The position numbers and the translations under genes are program-made. This document shows, in pieces, positions 47,334-56,013 of a stretch of 64,000 bases of DNA (position 1 is its first letter; every line of letters begins with the position of its first letter). The DNA is taken from NCBI GenBank assembly GCA_030407315.1, contig JALQPE010002104.1:20645-84644 (forward strand), written 5' to 3'. The notes under the pieces are model-generated. The model searched no databases. It was not told where the DNA came from and worked only from the letters and a program-made list of their open reading frames with translations. This DNA is from Asparagopsis taxiformis. Lineage: Eukaryota; Rhodophyta; Florideophyceae; Bonnemaisoniales; Bonnemaisoniaceae.

Positions 47334-50300
47334 TTACTCGATTGATGACAGTGCTGACACACCCATAAGTTCTCGGAGCTTCATGAACTGAACGCGTTGC
47401 AGAGGCTTAGTCAGCAGGTCGGCTATCATTTCAGATGTTGGGCAGTAGTCAATTGCAAACATCTCCTTCAGTAGACAATCTCGGACGAAATGATATTGGA
47501 TGTCGATATGTTTGGTTCGAGTTCCCGATGCGTCATTCTTGGCCATCTTGATTGAGCCTTGGTTATCGACATTGATGAGAATCGGATCTGCGGAGCTGTT
47601 CCCGCTGCCGAAACCAACTATATTGCTGAGCCAAATAGCCTCCTTTACAGCAGCACTCAGGGCCATGTATTCAGCCTCGGAGGAAGACTGAGCTACACAG
47701 CTTTGCTTGCGAGACTTCCAGCTCACAGCTGCGCCAGCCATCATGAAGACGTAGCCGCTGGTAGATTTCCGATTTATTGTGCAGCCTCCCCAATCTGAGT
47801 CGCTAAATCCTACCGGTGATAGATCCTCTGAGGCCTTGTAAAGTACCCCAAAACCTTTAGTACCTGAAACATATCGTAGAACGCGCTTCACAGCTACCCA
47901 GAGAGATTTGGTTGGAGTCTCGACGAACTGAGCAAGTCTTCCGACTGCAAACGCGATATCAGGACGAGTTCCCACAGCTAGATACATTAGGCTTCCAATG
48001 GCTTTGCGGTAGAGTGTGGAGTCAATTGCCTCTGTTTCGGTATCCCCAATCGAGATCTGAGCTTGCATTGGAGTTGTAACAGGGCTGGAGTTTTCCATTC
48101 CGAATCGTTCCAATACCTTTTCGGCGTATCGGGTTTGATTCAAGTGCAACAGCCCTCTGGAAGGGTCTCGTACAATTTCTAGTCCAAGGCACACTCGAGC
48201 TCTGCCACAGTCTTTCATCTCGAAGCGTTTGCAGAACTCTTCCTTTAGTTCGTCCAATAAGTCTCTGCTGCTAGAGGCCAGCAACAAATCATCCACGTAA
48301 AGTGCAATGATCATCATAGAATCCTTACTGTTCCTAACATAGAAGCATGGATCGTACGGGGAGCTCTGGAATGTGAGTTCAGATATGAGAAACTCGTCAA
48401 TTTTAGCGTGCCACTGCCTTGGAGCCTGTTTGAGACCGTAAAGTGCTTTCTGAAGTTTACAGACATGGTTGGGATACGCTGGACTCACAAACCCCTCAGG
48501 CTGCTCCATGTATATTTCTTGTTCGAGGTCACCATAGAGAAAGGCTGTCTTCACATCCATCTGATCGCAGAAAAGATCGTGATGAACAGTCAGAGCGAAG
48601 AACATGCGTAGAGTGCAGAACTTGACAACAGGTGCGTATGTTTCGGCATAGTCAATGCCATATTTCTGCTCGAATCCTCGCGTTACGAGCCGAGCTTTAT
48701 GCTTTATTGAGTGCTCTCCGTTGTCGTTGATGATATCTTTGCGTTTGAAGACCCATTTTGAAGAAAGAAGGTTGACAGCTTCACTGCGGGGGACCAGAAT
48801 CCAAGTGCGATTTGCATGGAGAGAATCCATTTCGGATTGGATTGCTTCGATCCATAGACCTTTCTCCTCCCCCTTGGTCACCTCAGTGAAGGTGAGGAGG
48901 TGTTCTGGAGTGGAATCAGCCGCAGCAGAAACGATGGCAGTGGTTTTCCACCATTCACCCGGAGGTTTTCGAGCACGGGAAGATTTTCGAGGAGCATTCA
49001 TAATGGAAACGTCAGGTCCTGAAGCAGATGTGGGTGGAGGAGATTGTGGCTGTGATGTGATATGTTCAGTAGAGGGACTTGAGGGTGGAGAGGGAGGAGA
49101 GTTCTTTTGTGTACGAGAACCTGGAGAGTTCTCAGATGTGTGGTTCTCAAAAGTCTCATAAGAGAAAGTGTCAAATTCTGTGTAGTCAGACTCCTTAGTC
49201 ACCGTTTTCGATTTCGTCTCGTCGAAGATCACATCTCGAGACACTACTATTTTCTCATTTGTAAAGTCCCATAACTTGTATGCTTTCTGTGCTTCTGCGT
49301 ACCCAAGCATTATCGCTTTGACTGAACGGTAGTCTAGCGTCTGTAGATGTTTATCTGGAATTTTATACCAGCAATTACTGCCGAACGTGCGCAAGTGCGC
49401 GATGTTTGGTTTTCGGCCGTGCCAGATTTCAAAAGGAGTCGTTCCAGATGGAAGAGAACGACTAGTAATTCGATTACGAATGTAGGCAGCACAAGAGAGT
49501 GCCTCTGCCCAGAACTCCAATGGAGTAGAGTTGTGATGAAGCATGGTTCGAATGTGATCCTTCAGAGTTCGATTCATACGTTCTGCTACGCCGTTCTGTT
49601 GTGGAGTGTATGCACAAGTCGTCTGCCGTTTGATGCCTTTCATTTCAAGGAAAGAGCAGAACTCATTGGAGAAATATTCTCCCCCTCCGTCGGAGCGTAA
49701 TTGACGAAGTACTCGCCCTGTTTGTGTTTCAGCCAAACACAGAAATCGCTGGAATGCATCGAAGCAATCAGACTTCCGATGCAACGGATAGACAGTGAGC
49801 CAACGAGACTTGTCGTCAATGAAAGTAACGAAATATCGAGCTCCCCCTTTTGAGCGTGGTTCTATAGGCCCTGCTAGGTCTGTGTGAACTAAATCAAGTA
49901 TCTCAAAGGCTCTCGTCAGAGAAGATTTCGGGATCGCTACACGAGGCATTTTACCGGTAACGCACCCTTCACACAGATGGGTTTTCGGGGATGAGTCGTT
50001 TTTGATTCTGAGTCCATTCACCGCGGAGATTTGTGCCATTCGAGATATTCCATTTTTGTCGAAGTGGCCTAATCGTTCATGCCATAGTTGCAGAGAAGCA
50101 ACACAAGCAGATTCTATTCCAATATCCCTTTCTTTAATAGGAACATTGAGATCGATAGCATAGAGTCCGTTACGTTTGTGTCCGGTGGCTATCGCGCCTC
50201 CGTCTTTAGTTAAGATGACTCCATTGTTCGTAAACTGTACCGATATTCCACGAGCAGTGAGAGTACTCACTGATATGAGGGAAAAAATAAATGACGGAAC

Positions 50301-51410
50301 ATGAAGGACATCTTTAAGTAGGTAAACTCTTTCTTTCCCGTTTACTAGGATTGAAAGTTTAACATCGCCACATCCCACAGCTAGTGCAGTTGATTTGTCT
50401 CCTAGAGTCACACTGAAAGGTTTTAATTTCTTGTAGGAAACAAACATTGTTCGATCGAACGTCATATGAGAAGTAGCTGCGGAGTCGATGTACCAGGTAG
50501 ATGCGATGTGTATCTCCTTGAGCGACTCAGAATATGATGAGAGTAGACAAACATACTCTTTTCCTTCATCATCTTTGTTCTGTTCAGTGTCCATCGCTAC
50601 GGCAGCCATAGAGGTTAAGTTCGACTCTCGTTGAGATATGTGAGCAGAAGTGCGAGGTTTGTTCGAGCGGGAGCGGGGAGGTCGGCCATACTTCTGCCAA
50701 CAATACGGCTCTGTATGGTTCGTACGCCCACAGTGGGTACATTTCTTCCTGTTGATGTTTCCAGAAGGCTTTCCACTTGTGGAAACCAAAGCAGCTGTAT
50801 CCGAAGACGACCCTCGAGGTTTCTGGATCGCAGCTCGACGCTCCTCTTGGAGAAGGAGACTGCGTACTTTGTCGAACGTAAAGGTGGGGTCCTCATCCCC
50901 GATAGCATCAAGAGCAGTAATAAGCGTTTGGAAAGACGAGGGAAGTCCATTGAGAACAGCCATGGCCATTTCTTTATCGTCAATGTTGACACCCATGGAG
51001 GTCAATACTGTTGCCATTTGTCGAACCCGGTTGATATAAACCAGCATTTGCTCACCTGGTCTCATCGTAGCAGTATAGAAGTCCCGCCTCGCGGCTAGTT
51101 TGTTGAGCAATGTATGCCTTTGATGCACGTTACAAATCTCTTGCCACATTTCTAGAGCAGTAGTGGTGTGTGTAACATTCTTGAGCATCTCGTCGGACAA
51201 CGTGATTCCGATGGCCATTCGGGCAGTTTTATCCTTCCGTAGCCATTTCGAAAGCTCTTCTGGGTCTGTAGGGCGAGGAGGACAAAGTTCCGAGTCAATC
51301 ATTTCGTCTACCTCTCGATGACCGAGGATGAGTTCCATCTTTTGTTTCCATGAATGGAAGTTGGAGTAGTCCAGCTTCTCTATTCGGATCCCAGATGTAT
51401 TGCTCTCCAT
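47334..51410 (-). CDS. gag-pol: Ty1/copia Gag-Pol polyprotein, copy B, intact
   Basis: 1358 codons with the same translation as copy A: CCHC knuckle at 224-237, protease D309, integrase D511/D574/E610, RT YVDDLLLA and RNase H SDSDWGG. Preceded by the polypurine tract complement at 47319-47333. Identity to copy A over four kilobases indicates very recent movement. Confidence 0.97.
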   Translation of the reverse strand: MESNTSGIRIEKLDYSNFHSWKQKMELILGHREVDEMIDSELCPPRPTDPEELSKWLRKDKTARMAIGITLSDEMLKNVTHTTTALEMWQEICNVHQRHTLLNKLAARRDFYTATMRPGEQMLVYINRVRQMATVLTSMGVNIDDKEMAMAVLNGLPSSFQTLITALDAIGDEDPTFTFDKVRSLLLQEERRAAIQKPRGSSSDTAALVSTSGKPSGNINRKKCTHCGRTNHTEPYCWQKYGRPPRSRSNKPRTSAHISQRESNLTSMAAVAMDTEQNKDDEGKEYVCLLSSYSESLKEIHIASTWYIDSAATSHMTFDRTMFVSYKKLKPFSVTLGDKSTALAVGCGDVKLSILVNGKERVYLLKDVLHVPSFIFSLISVSTLTARGISVQFTNNGVILTKDGGAIATGHKRNGLYAIDLNVPIKERDIGIESACVASLQLWHERLGHFDKNGISRMAQISAVNGLRIKNDSSPKTHLCEGCVTGKMPRVAIPKSSLTRAFEILDLVHTDLAGPIEPRSKGGARYFVTFIDDKSRWLTVYPLHRKSDCFDAFQRFLCLAETQTGRVLRQLRSDGGGEYFSNEFCSFLEMKGIKRQTTCAYTPQQNGVAERMNRTLKDHIRTMLHHNSTPLEFWAEALSCAAYIRNRITSRSLPSGTTPFEIWHGRKPNIAHLRTFGSNCWYKIPDKHLQTLDYRSVKAIMLGYAEAQKAYKLWDFTNEKIVVSRDVIFDETKSKTVTKESDYTEFDTFSYETFENHTSENSPGSRTQKNSPPSPPSSPSTEHITSQPQSPPPTSASGPDVSIMNAPRKSSRARKPPGEWWKTTAIVSAAADSTPEHLLTFTEVTKGEEKGLWIEAIQSEMDSLHANRTWILVPRSEAVNLLSSKWVFKRKDIINDNGEHSIKHKARLVTRGFEQKYGIDYAETYAPVVKFCTLRMFFALTVHHDLFCDQMDVKTAFLYGDLEQEIYMEQPEGFVSPAYPNHVCKLQKALYGLKQAPRQWHAKIDEFLISELTFQSSPYDPCFYVRNSKDSMMIIALYVDDLLLASSSRDLLDELKEEFCKRFEMKDCGRARVCLGLEIVRDPSRGLLHLNQTRYAEKVLERFGMENSSPVTTPMQAQISIGDTETEAIDSTLYRKAIGSLMYLAVGTRPDIAFAVGRLAQFVETPTKSLWVAVKRVLRYVSGTKGFGVLYKASEDLSPVGFSDSDWGGCTINRKSTSGYVFMMAGAAVSWKSRKQSCVAQSSSEAEYMALSAAVKEAIWLSNIVGFGSGNSSADPILINVDNQGSIKMAKNDASGTRTKHIDIQYHFVRDCLLKEMFAIDYCPTSEMIADLLTKPLQRVQFMKLRELMGVSALSSIE

Positions 51411-51593
51411 CGCTCTTTAATATATTTTATCTGTTCGACCTTTCCCAAGTAGACGACTGATAGTCGTCGAGGACCAAGCTGGGGTCTATAGGATAGAAAC
51501 TTCTAGCTAAGAGCGAAGAAAGAAGGAGAACAAGTGAACAAGGTTTATGGATGCGAAATCAGCTAGATTCCTAGAGTATAGAAACGAAATTAT

Positions 51594-52015
51594 CTAATCG
51601 GAAGTGGAGGAAGAAGCTTTAGAAGCTTTGGAGATTTTGAGTGCCTTCTCAATTCCTAGATGGCGACGGCCGCGGAGGTGGTTGTCGAATTCACTTTTCG
51701 TGCGGACGATGACTCCACACGGTCGGCAAACCTTTAGACCTCCTTCTTTAAGACGTTCGACTGTCTTTTTATGTCTTGCGCCGTTGTAATGAGCGACCCT
51801 CGACTCGGCAGAATTGAGATAAACGTTGCAATCTTTGCACCTAGAGCGATTCGCGTCCTTGTGCGCAGCGTACTTCGTCTTGTTATCTCTCCTCTCGGCA
51901 ATGCTATAAGCCTTCCGGAAGACGCGATCGCGGAGAGATTCTCCTTCCCGGCGAAGCCTTGGACGAGGTTCTTCAAGTCGTGGCTGAACACGATCTTCTT
52001 CGTCACTGCTAGACA
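51594..52015 (-). CDS. Copia accessory zinc-finger protein, copy B
   Basis: Same 140-residue protein as in copy A, with two C-x2-C-x12-H-x5-H fingers. The frame begins at the acceptor CTGCAG|TG; the leader intron is 52016-52111 with donor TCAAAA|GTACGT, again giving A^TG after splicing. Confidence 0.75.
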
Positions 52016-52111
52016 CTGCAGGAGAAGTAAAGGCGAAAGGTTAGGAGTTATACCGATCTTACTAAGGTCTAAACCTTGAAAATGACCGAAAGATGAAAGG
52101 TATTAACGTAC
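52016..52111 (-). other. Leader intron of copia copy B
   Basis: 96 nt, identical to 8226-8321: GTACGT donor, CTAAC branch, CTCCTGCAG acceptor. Confidence 0.65.
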
Positions 52112-52284
52112 TTTTGATAGAGTTGATGAGACGAAAACCAATGTATTTTAGTTGATGTGTAGTGAAGGCTATAATGCTATACCGATCAGGACAAGGTTGC
52201 TGACTTACAAGAGCAGAACCGAGTTGAGAAAGGTTTAGACGAGCCAAGATAGAAGCAGCCGGTAGATCCAATAGGTTGGGCAAA

Positions 52285-52376
52285 AACAGCCCAGTTGCTC
52301 AGTCGTTAATACTGTGCAGACCAAGAATTATTGGTCGTGCGTTCGAGTCCCCAACGGAACGCCGTATTACTTTTTT
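52285..52376 (+). ncRNA. Antisense tRNA-like Pol III unit, copia copy B
   Basis: A-box-like 52295-52306, B box 52340-52350 and T6 52371-52376, as in copy A. Confidence 0.5.
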
Positions 52377-52528
52377 CTTTGAGTTGCCTCAAGTGTCTTG
52401 AGATATTCCAAGTATGTCGCAAACTGCCAGGATGTCACCTGTAGTGATGACACAGTGTCAATGTGACAGTTATAGTTGACAATTGATGTCAAGATGACAG
52501 AAAAGTTTTGTCCGGAGTGCGCCGAGCG

Positions 52529-52665
52529 GAGCGAGGCGTACAGGCGCCGGGGAGCGAGGCGTACAGGCGCCGGGGAGCGAGGCGTACAGGCGCCGGGGAG
52601 CGAGGCGGAGTGGCCGCGGGGAGCGAGGCGGAGTGGCCGCCGGTGAGCGAGGCGGAGTGCAACGC
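52529..52665. repeat. Minisatellite in the leader of copia copy B
   Basis: Same 23/24-bp GAGCGAGGCG array as copy A, with one unit a base shorter. Confidence 0.85.
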
Positions 52666-52875
52666 GCAGAAAGAAACGAGTAAGAACGCGCGGGAAGAAT
52701 GGGCAATACGAGCGAGCGAGCGAGAGGAGAAGCACGCAACGAGCGGAGAGCGTGGGTACCGAGTACCGAGTAACGCAAAATGAACGAGGAGCGAGGGCTG
52801 CTGGAAATATATGTTCGCGCGCGCCGGCGAAATTACTCACCACTGCGCCAAAATAAAATTGAAACGACCACGAAA

Positions 52876-52894
52876 GCGTTCTGGGCCCATAACC
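52876..52894 (-). other. Primer binding site of copia copy B
   Basis: GGTTATGGGCCCAGAACGC against the 5' LTR; half initiator tRNA-Met complement with one base changed from copy A. Confidence 0.8.
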
Positions 52895-53369
52895 TGTGAG
52901 AATCAAAATGGTCGCTTACCAGTGTTTACTAAAAATTGCGAGCTCACCAGATTATTTCTACTACTGGCGAGATGCGCCAACGGTGAGTCGGACAGCCTGT
53001 TCTTGGTTTGTCCAGACAGTCTGTCGTTGCCATCACCACCTGCCAATCTGGTACACGTGTGATTTCTATCATGCCATCGCCACGTGTACATATATCATAA
53101 CATTTTTCCCAGTGCCAGGACCTCAACTCGTCCTAGCATTTCTAATTACTAATTTGAATTATGACAAACAAATTAAAACTTCTGAGGCTAGTTACTCCGT
53201 AATGGAGTGTCGTAAGAGCCCCGGAGAAGTTGCTACCCGACTAATTCGGTGACGCTGAATACAATGAGATAGGTTTCGGAGCGCTCAGAGCACTCCTTCA
53301 TAGAGAAATCGAGAGTCAAAGTTTTCTCACGGAATTAGGCCTTCGAGGCCTATTCGCAGTGATTCAACA
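52895..53369 (-). repeat. 5' LTR of copia copy B
   Basis: 475 bp; followed by the CTCAT duplication. Confidence 0.95.
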
Positions 53370-53374
53370 CTCAT

Positions 53375-54095
53375 TTCCCCATTGCAATGCCATTTTTCAG
53401 TAAACAGCGCAGCTACCAGGTTTCTTTCATCCCTTAATACATTCCATATCCTACATTACACCTTAGAGTACATTCCTACCCACTGCAACTTAGACGATAA
53501 ACAATGCATATTAGAAATAGAAACTCAGACCGAAAGAACATTATTATTGCTTGAACGGTGCACAAAGCAGGCCTGCCGAAAAGTAGTACGTTGTACTGTT
53601 CTCAAACTACAGAAGCTTGATTCGATTTTTGTACAACTAAAATGGTGTTTACAAGGTTCAGGTGCAATAGCATGCACCTTGATACATATAAATGGTAGAA
53701 CATTTACATTATGACTCCATTCAATGAACAGAATATTGTTCTACGAACATGTGGAATAATAACGGGAGCAGATAATGAATCGTTCCCACCAAGAGTATTC
53801 GGATTAGAGATCAGACAGATAACATGTCTTTCCACAGTCATTGCTGGTTGAACTACGACTGGCACGCTGGAATCCTTCAATTCAAGAGAGTTCCGGGCGT
53901 CCAATGAGATCGATGGATTCAAGGCTCATAATTCAAGAATACATCTCGTTCCGAAAAGTACAGAAAGCGCTCATTTGTGACATATTTACATCCTGAACGT
54001 TTATAACTGATTAGAAGCTGGTTCCCGTTCTGGTATAAAGCAGGACATGTGCTGCAAGTCCCCGACACTTTCGCCCCATACCACCTCCATCAACA
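53375..54095. other. Spacer before the second DUF7869-like gene
   Basis: AT-rich, no convincing gene (a 110-codon frame at 53382 has no recognisable features). Contains a small TGCAATAGCATGCA palindrome near 53664. Probably a promoter region shared with the divergent methyltransferase gene. Confidence 0.45.
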
Positions 54096-54644
54096 ATGAC
54101 CGAATCATCAGGATCTAAAATAGACCGACTGTCTTTCGCGATGAAAGGACAGGTGTCCTCTATCAGGAAGAGAAATCTGAACAGGGCAAAAATCATAGCG
54201 AAAAAGTTCGAAGATGGAGAATTGCACAAGGTACAATGCTGTTCCCGGCGCTGCTTCGAAATTGCTGCCAGCGAAGATCTAGTAAGGGACTCATTTCGAG
54301 TAGTTGAGTATGACCGTACGAGACGACAGCGCTACTTAGTATCGTTATATGAGCCGGTGTCGGAAATGTACGCATATCGCGGGAGTGCCGTCTGCTATCA
54401 ATTCTTAACGCAGGTATTCGGCTTCTCCCGCGAGATGCAGTGGTCAAACAAAAAACCACTGAAAAAAGCTGCGCAACTGGCGATCGAGAAAAAAAAGGGG
54501 GGAGAGTGTGAACGTTGTGAGCGCTGTATGCGACTCCGCTCTCCATCTCCGCACCATCGAGTACCCGTGCCGGCAGACAAAGCGCATCAATCCGCGCCGA
54601 AAAATTCGCACATTGACACGTTCAGTGCACAGAAATCTGATATG
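54096..54644 (+). pseudogene. Second DUF7869-like gene, 5' part, cut by gypsy B2
   Basis: About 183 codons related to the N-terminal half of the DUF7869 protein but clearly diverged: VQCCSRRCFEIA against IPCCNKGCFRKT, DRTRRQRYLVSLYEP against NRDDRRRYLHALLEP, SAVCYQFLTQVFGFSREMQ against KPVCCEFLEYSFKFSRHLQ, then SPSPHHR against SGSPHR. The core lies beyond the LTR at 54645 and is not in the window. It starts opposite to the methyltransferase gene. It may be a second transposase subunit of the same element or a neighbouring element's copy. Confidence 0.65.
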
Positions 54645-55431
54645 TGTGATGCAATTTATGTTGCAAGCGCGCGCGCGGGTCGGAGCGATGCGTCGCGTTG
54701 AGTCCGCGTGCATCCGCGTTTAGTTAGTAAGCGAGCGTACGCGTGGCGATACAATTACGTGTCACGGCGCGCTTGCGCGAACGCGTACGATTGCGAGCTT
54801 GGCGCCACGTGTAGCGCCTTTTGCGAAATTCCCTTTATTTCCCCTTTTTGGGTTTTTTATGACGAAAGTCTTTTTCCCAAATATTTCCTTTTTTTGCGTG
54901 CGAGCGAGCGGCCGCCGGCCGGCCACGGAAGGACAGTCTGTCCTTTAGTAGTTAGCTATTAATGGTCGTTTAGCTTCGCACCTTACCAATAAACAGTCAG
55001 CATCTTCGCAGCTACGAGTTAAGCGTTTAGCGAATCGCGAGGACCGATTGCGTTGAAACGTTGCGTGCGGGTTGCTCACGATCGCCGACGTTCGCGTGCG
55101 CGCTGCGCATAAACCGATCGTCGAACCGCGTCGCACCGCGATAGCGCGCGTTGCGTCGCACGCCACTAGGCCAGGGATTTACGACCCCTGTGTGGATCGC
55201 GTTGTGCTCGAGTTTACTCGGTGATCTCACCCTGAGATCACGGCTTGCGCCGGCCCGCGAATCCCGTGTTGCGATCGTTCCCTACGCGTTCCGCCGTTGT
55301 ACCACCCGTTCGCCAGCGCGACCGAGCGACGCGCGAACGCAAGTTCAACCAGCGCGTTACGGTTCACCTCGCCCTGACACGGCTGCCATTCTAGAACTCC
55401 CTTAGCGATCGCCACACCGGCTGGTCCTACA
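54645..55431 (+). repeat. 5' LTR of gypsy B2
   Basis: 787 bp, TGTGATGCAATTT...GGTCCTACA. Carries AGGACAGTCTGTCCT around 54932-54942 and a CCACGTG box near 54805. Confidence 0.85.
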
Positions 55432-55433
55432 AC

Positions 55434-55452
55434 TGGTCTCTCGACCTAGAAT
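55434..55452 (+). other. Primer binding site of gypsy B2
   Basis: TGGTCTCTCGACCTAGAAT, two bases after the LTR; identical to gypsy A. Confidence 0.8.
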
Positions 55453-56013
55453 TGCGCGAACCGACGTGCGAACTCAGCGAAGCACAGAAACTCCGCTTAG
55501 GGAAAACACGGGACGCCAAACCTATCGCTTACTCTAATTCTTCTTTATCCGTTCGTCGTGCGCGACAGCGAGGGCGATTGACGCGCGCGCGCGTATCGCT
55601 ATCCCGGAAGCGGTGCTATGGCCTCTCTGGTTTGTATAACTACCCTACCTCTACTACGACGATTCGCCGCGCGGAACGACGCGATCGAAGACGCAGCGCG
55701 TGCGCGCGCTAGTTCGCAACCCTAACGCGGGTTCGGCGGTGCCGAAAATATTGGGTTCGCGAGCGATCGAGACCCGTCTTCACGCGTTCCGAGCGAGGAA
55801 GAAGCCCTCCTGCGAGCGAACTCGTCCCCCTCACCCTTACTACGCGCGCCCGATACGCAGACAATTTTCGGGAGCGCTTCCCTTTTTACTTGCCAATTTT
55901 TCGACGCGCCGACGCGAGATTTTGACGCGCGCCGAATTCCCCTTTCTCCTTCCCCATCATCCCCTTTTCCCTTTTCCCTTTTCCCTAGGCGACGATCGAA
56001 CGCAACCGCGCCG
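55453..56013 (+). promoter_or_regulatory. Leader of gypsy B2
   Basis: Untranslated 560 bp. Ends in a long pyrimidine tract (CCCTTTTCCCTTTTCCCTAG) that looks like a splice acceptor 25 bp before the gag ATG. Confidence 0.45.

Larger units (their letters stand above)
46844..53369 (-). mobile_element. Ty1/copia retrotransposon, family 1, copy B
   Basis: 6526 bp; target duplication CTCAT (46839-46843 and 53370-53374). Practically identical to copy A. Differences seen by eye are a 7-bp tandem duplication (GTACCGA) near 52764, one base fewer in the minisatellite near 52617, and G to T in the PBS flank near 52880. All frames open. Confidence 0.95.
40386..54644 (-). mobile_element. ParB-methyltransferase/DUF7869 transposon, copy 2
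   Basis: Left end AACACTGATTTCGC at 40386, inside gypsy B1 integrase. Contains the DUF7869 gene (minus), the ParB-methyltransferase gene (minus), a spacer split by copia B (46844-53369), and a divergent DUF7869-like gene (plus) cut at 54645 by gypsy B2. No matching right terminus (CAGTGTT) is found before 54645, and the rest of gypsy B1 does not resume, so either the element continues beyond B2 or its right end is lost. The right limit and the inclusion of the second DUF7869 gene are inference. Confidence 0.6.

Noticed and set aside
53382..53714. 110-codon ORF after copia B
   Set aside because: No recognisable motif; AT-rich intergenic composition.
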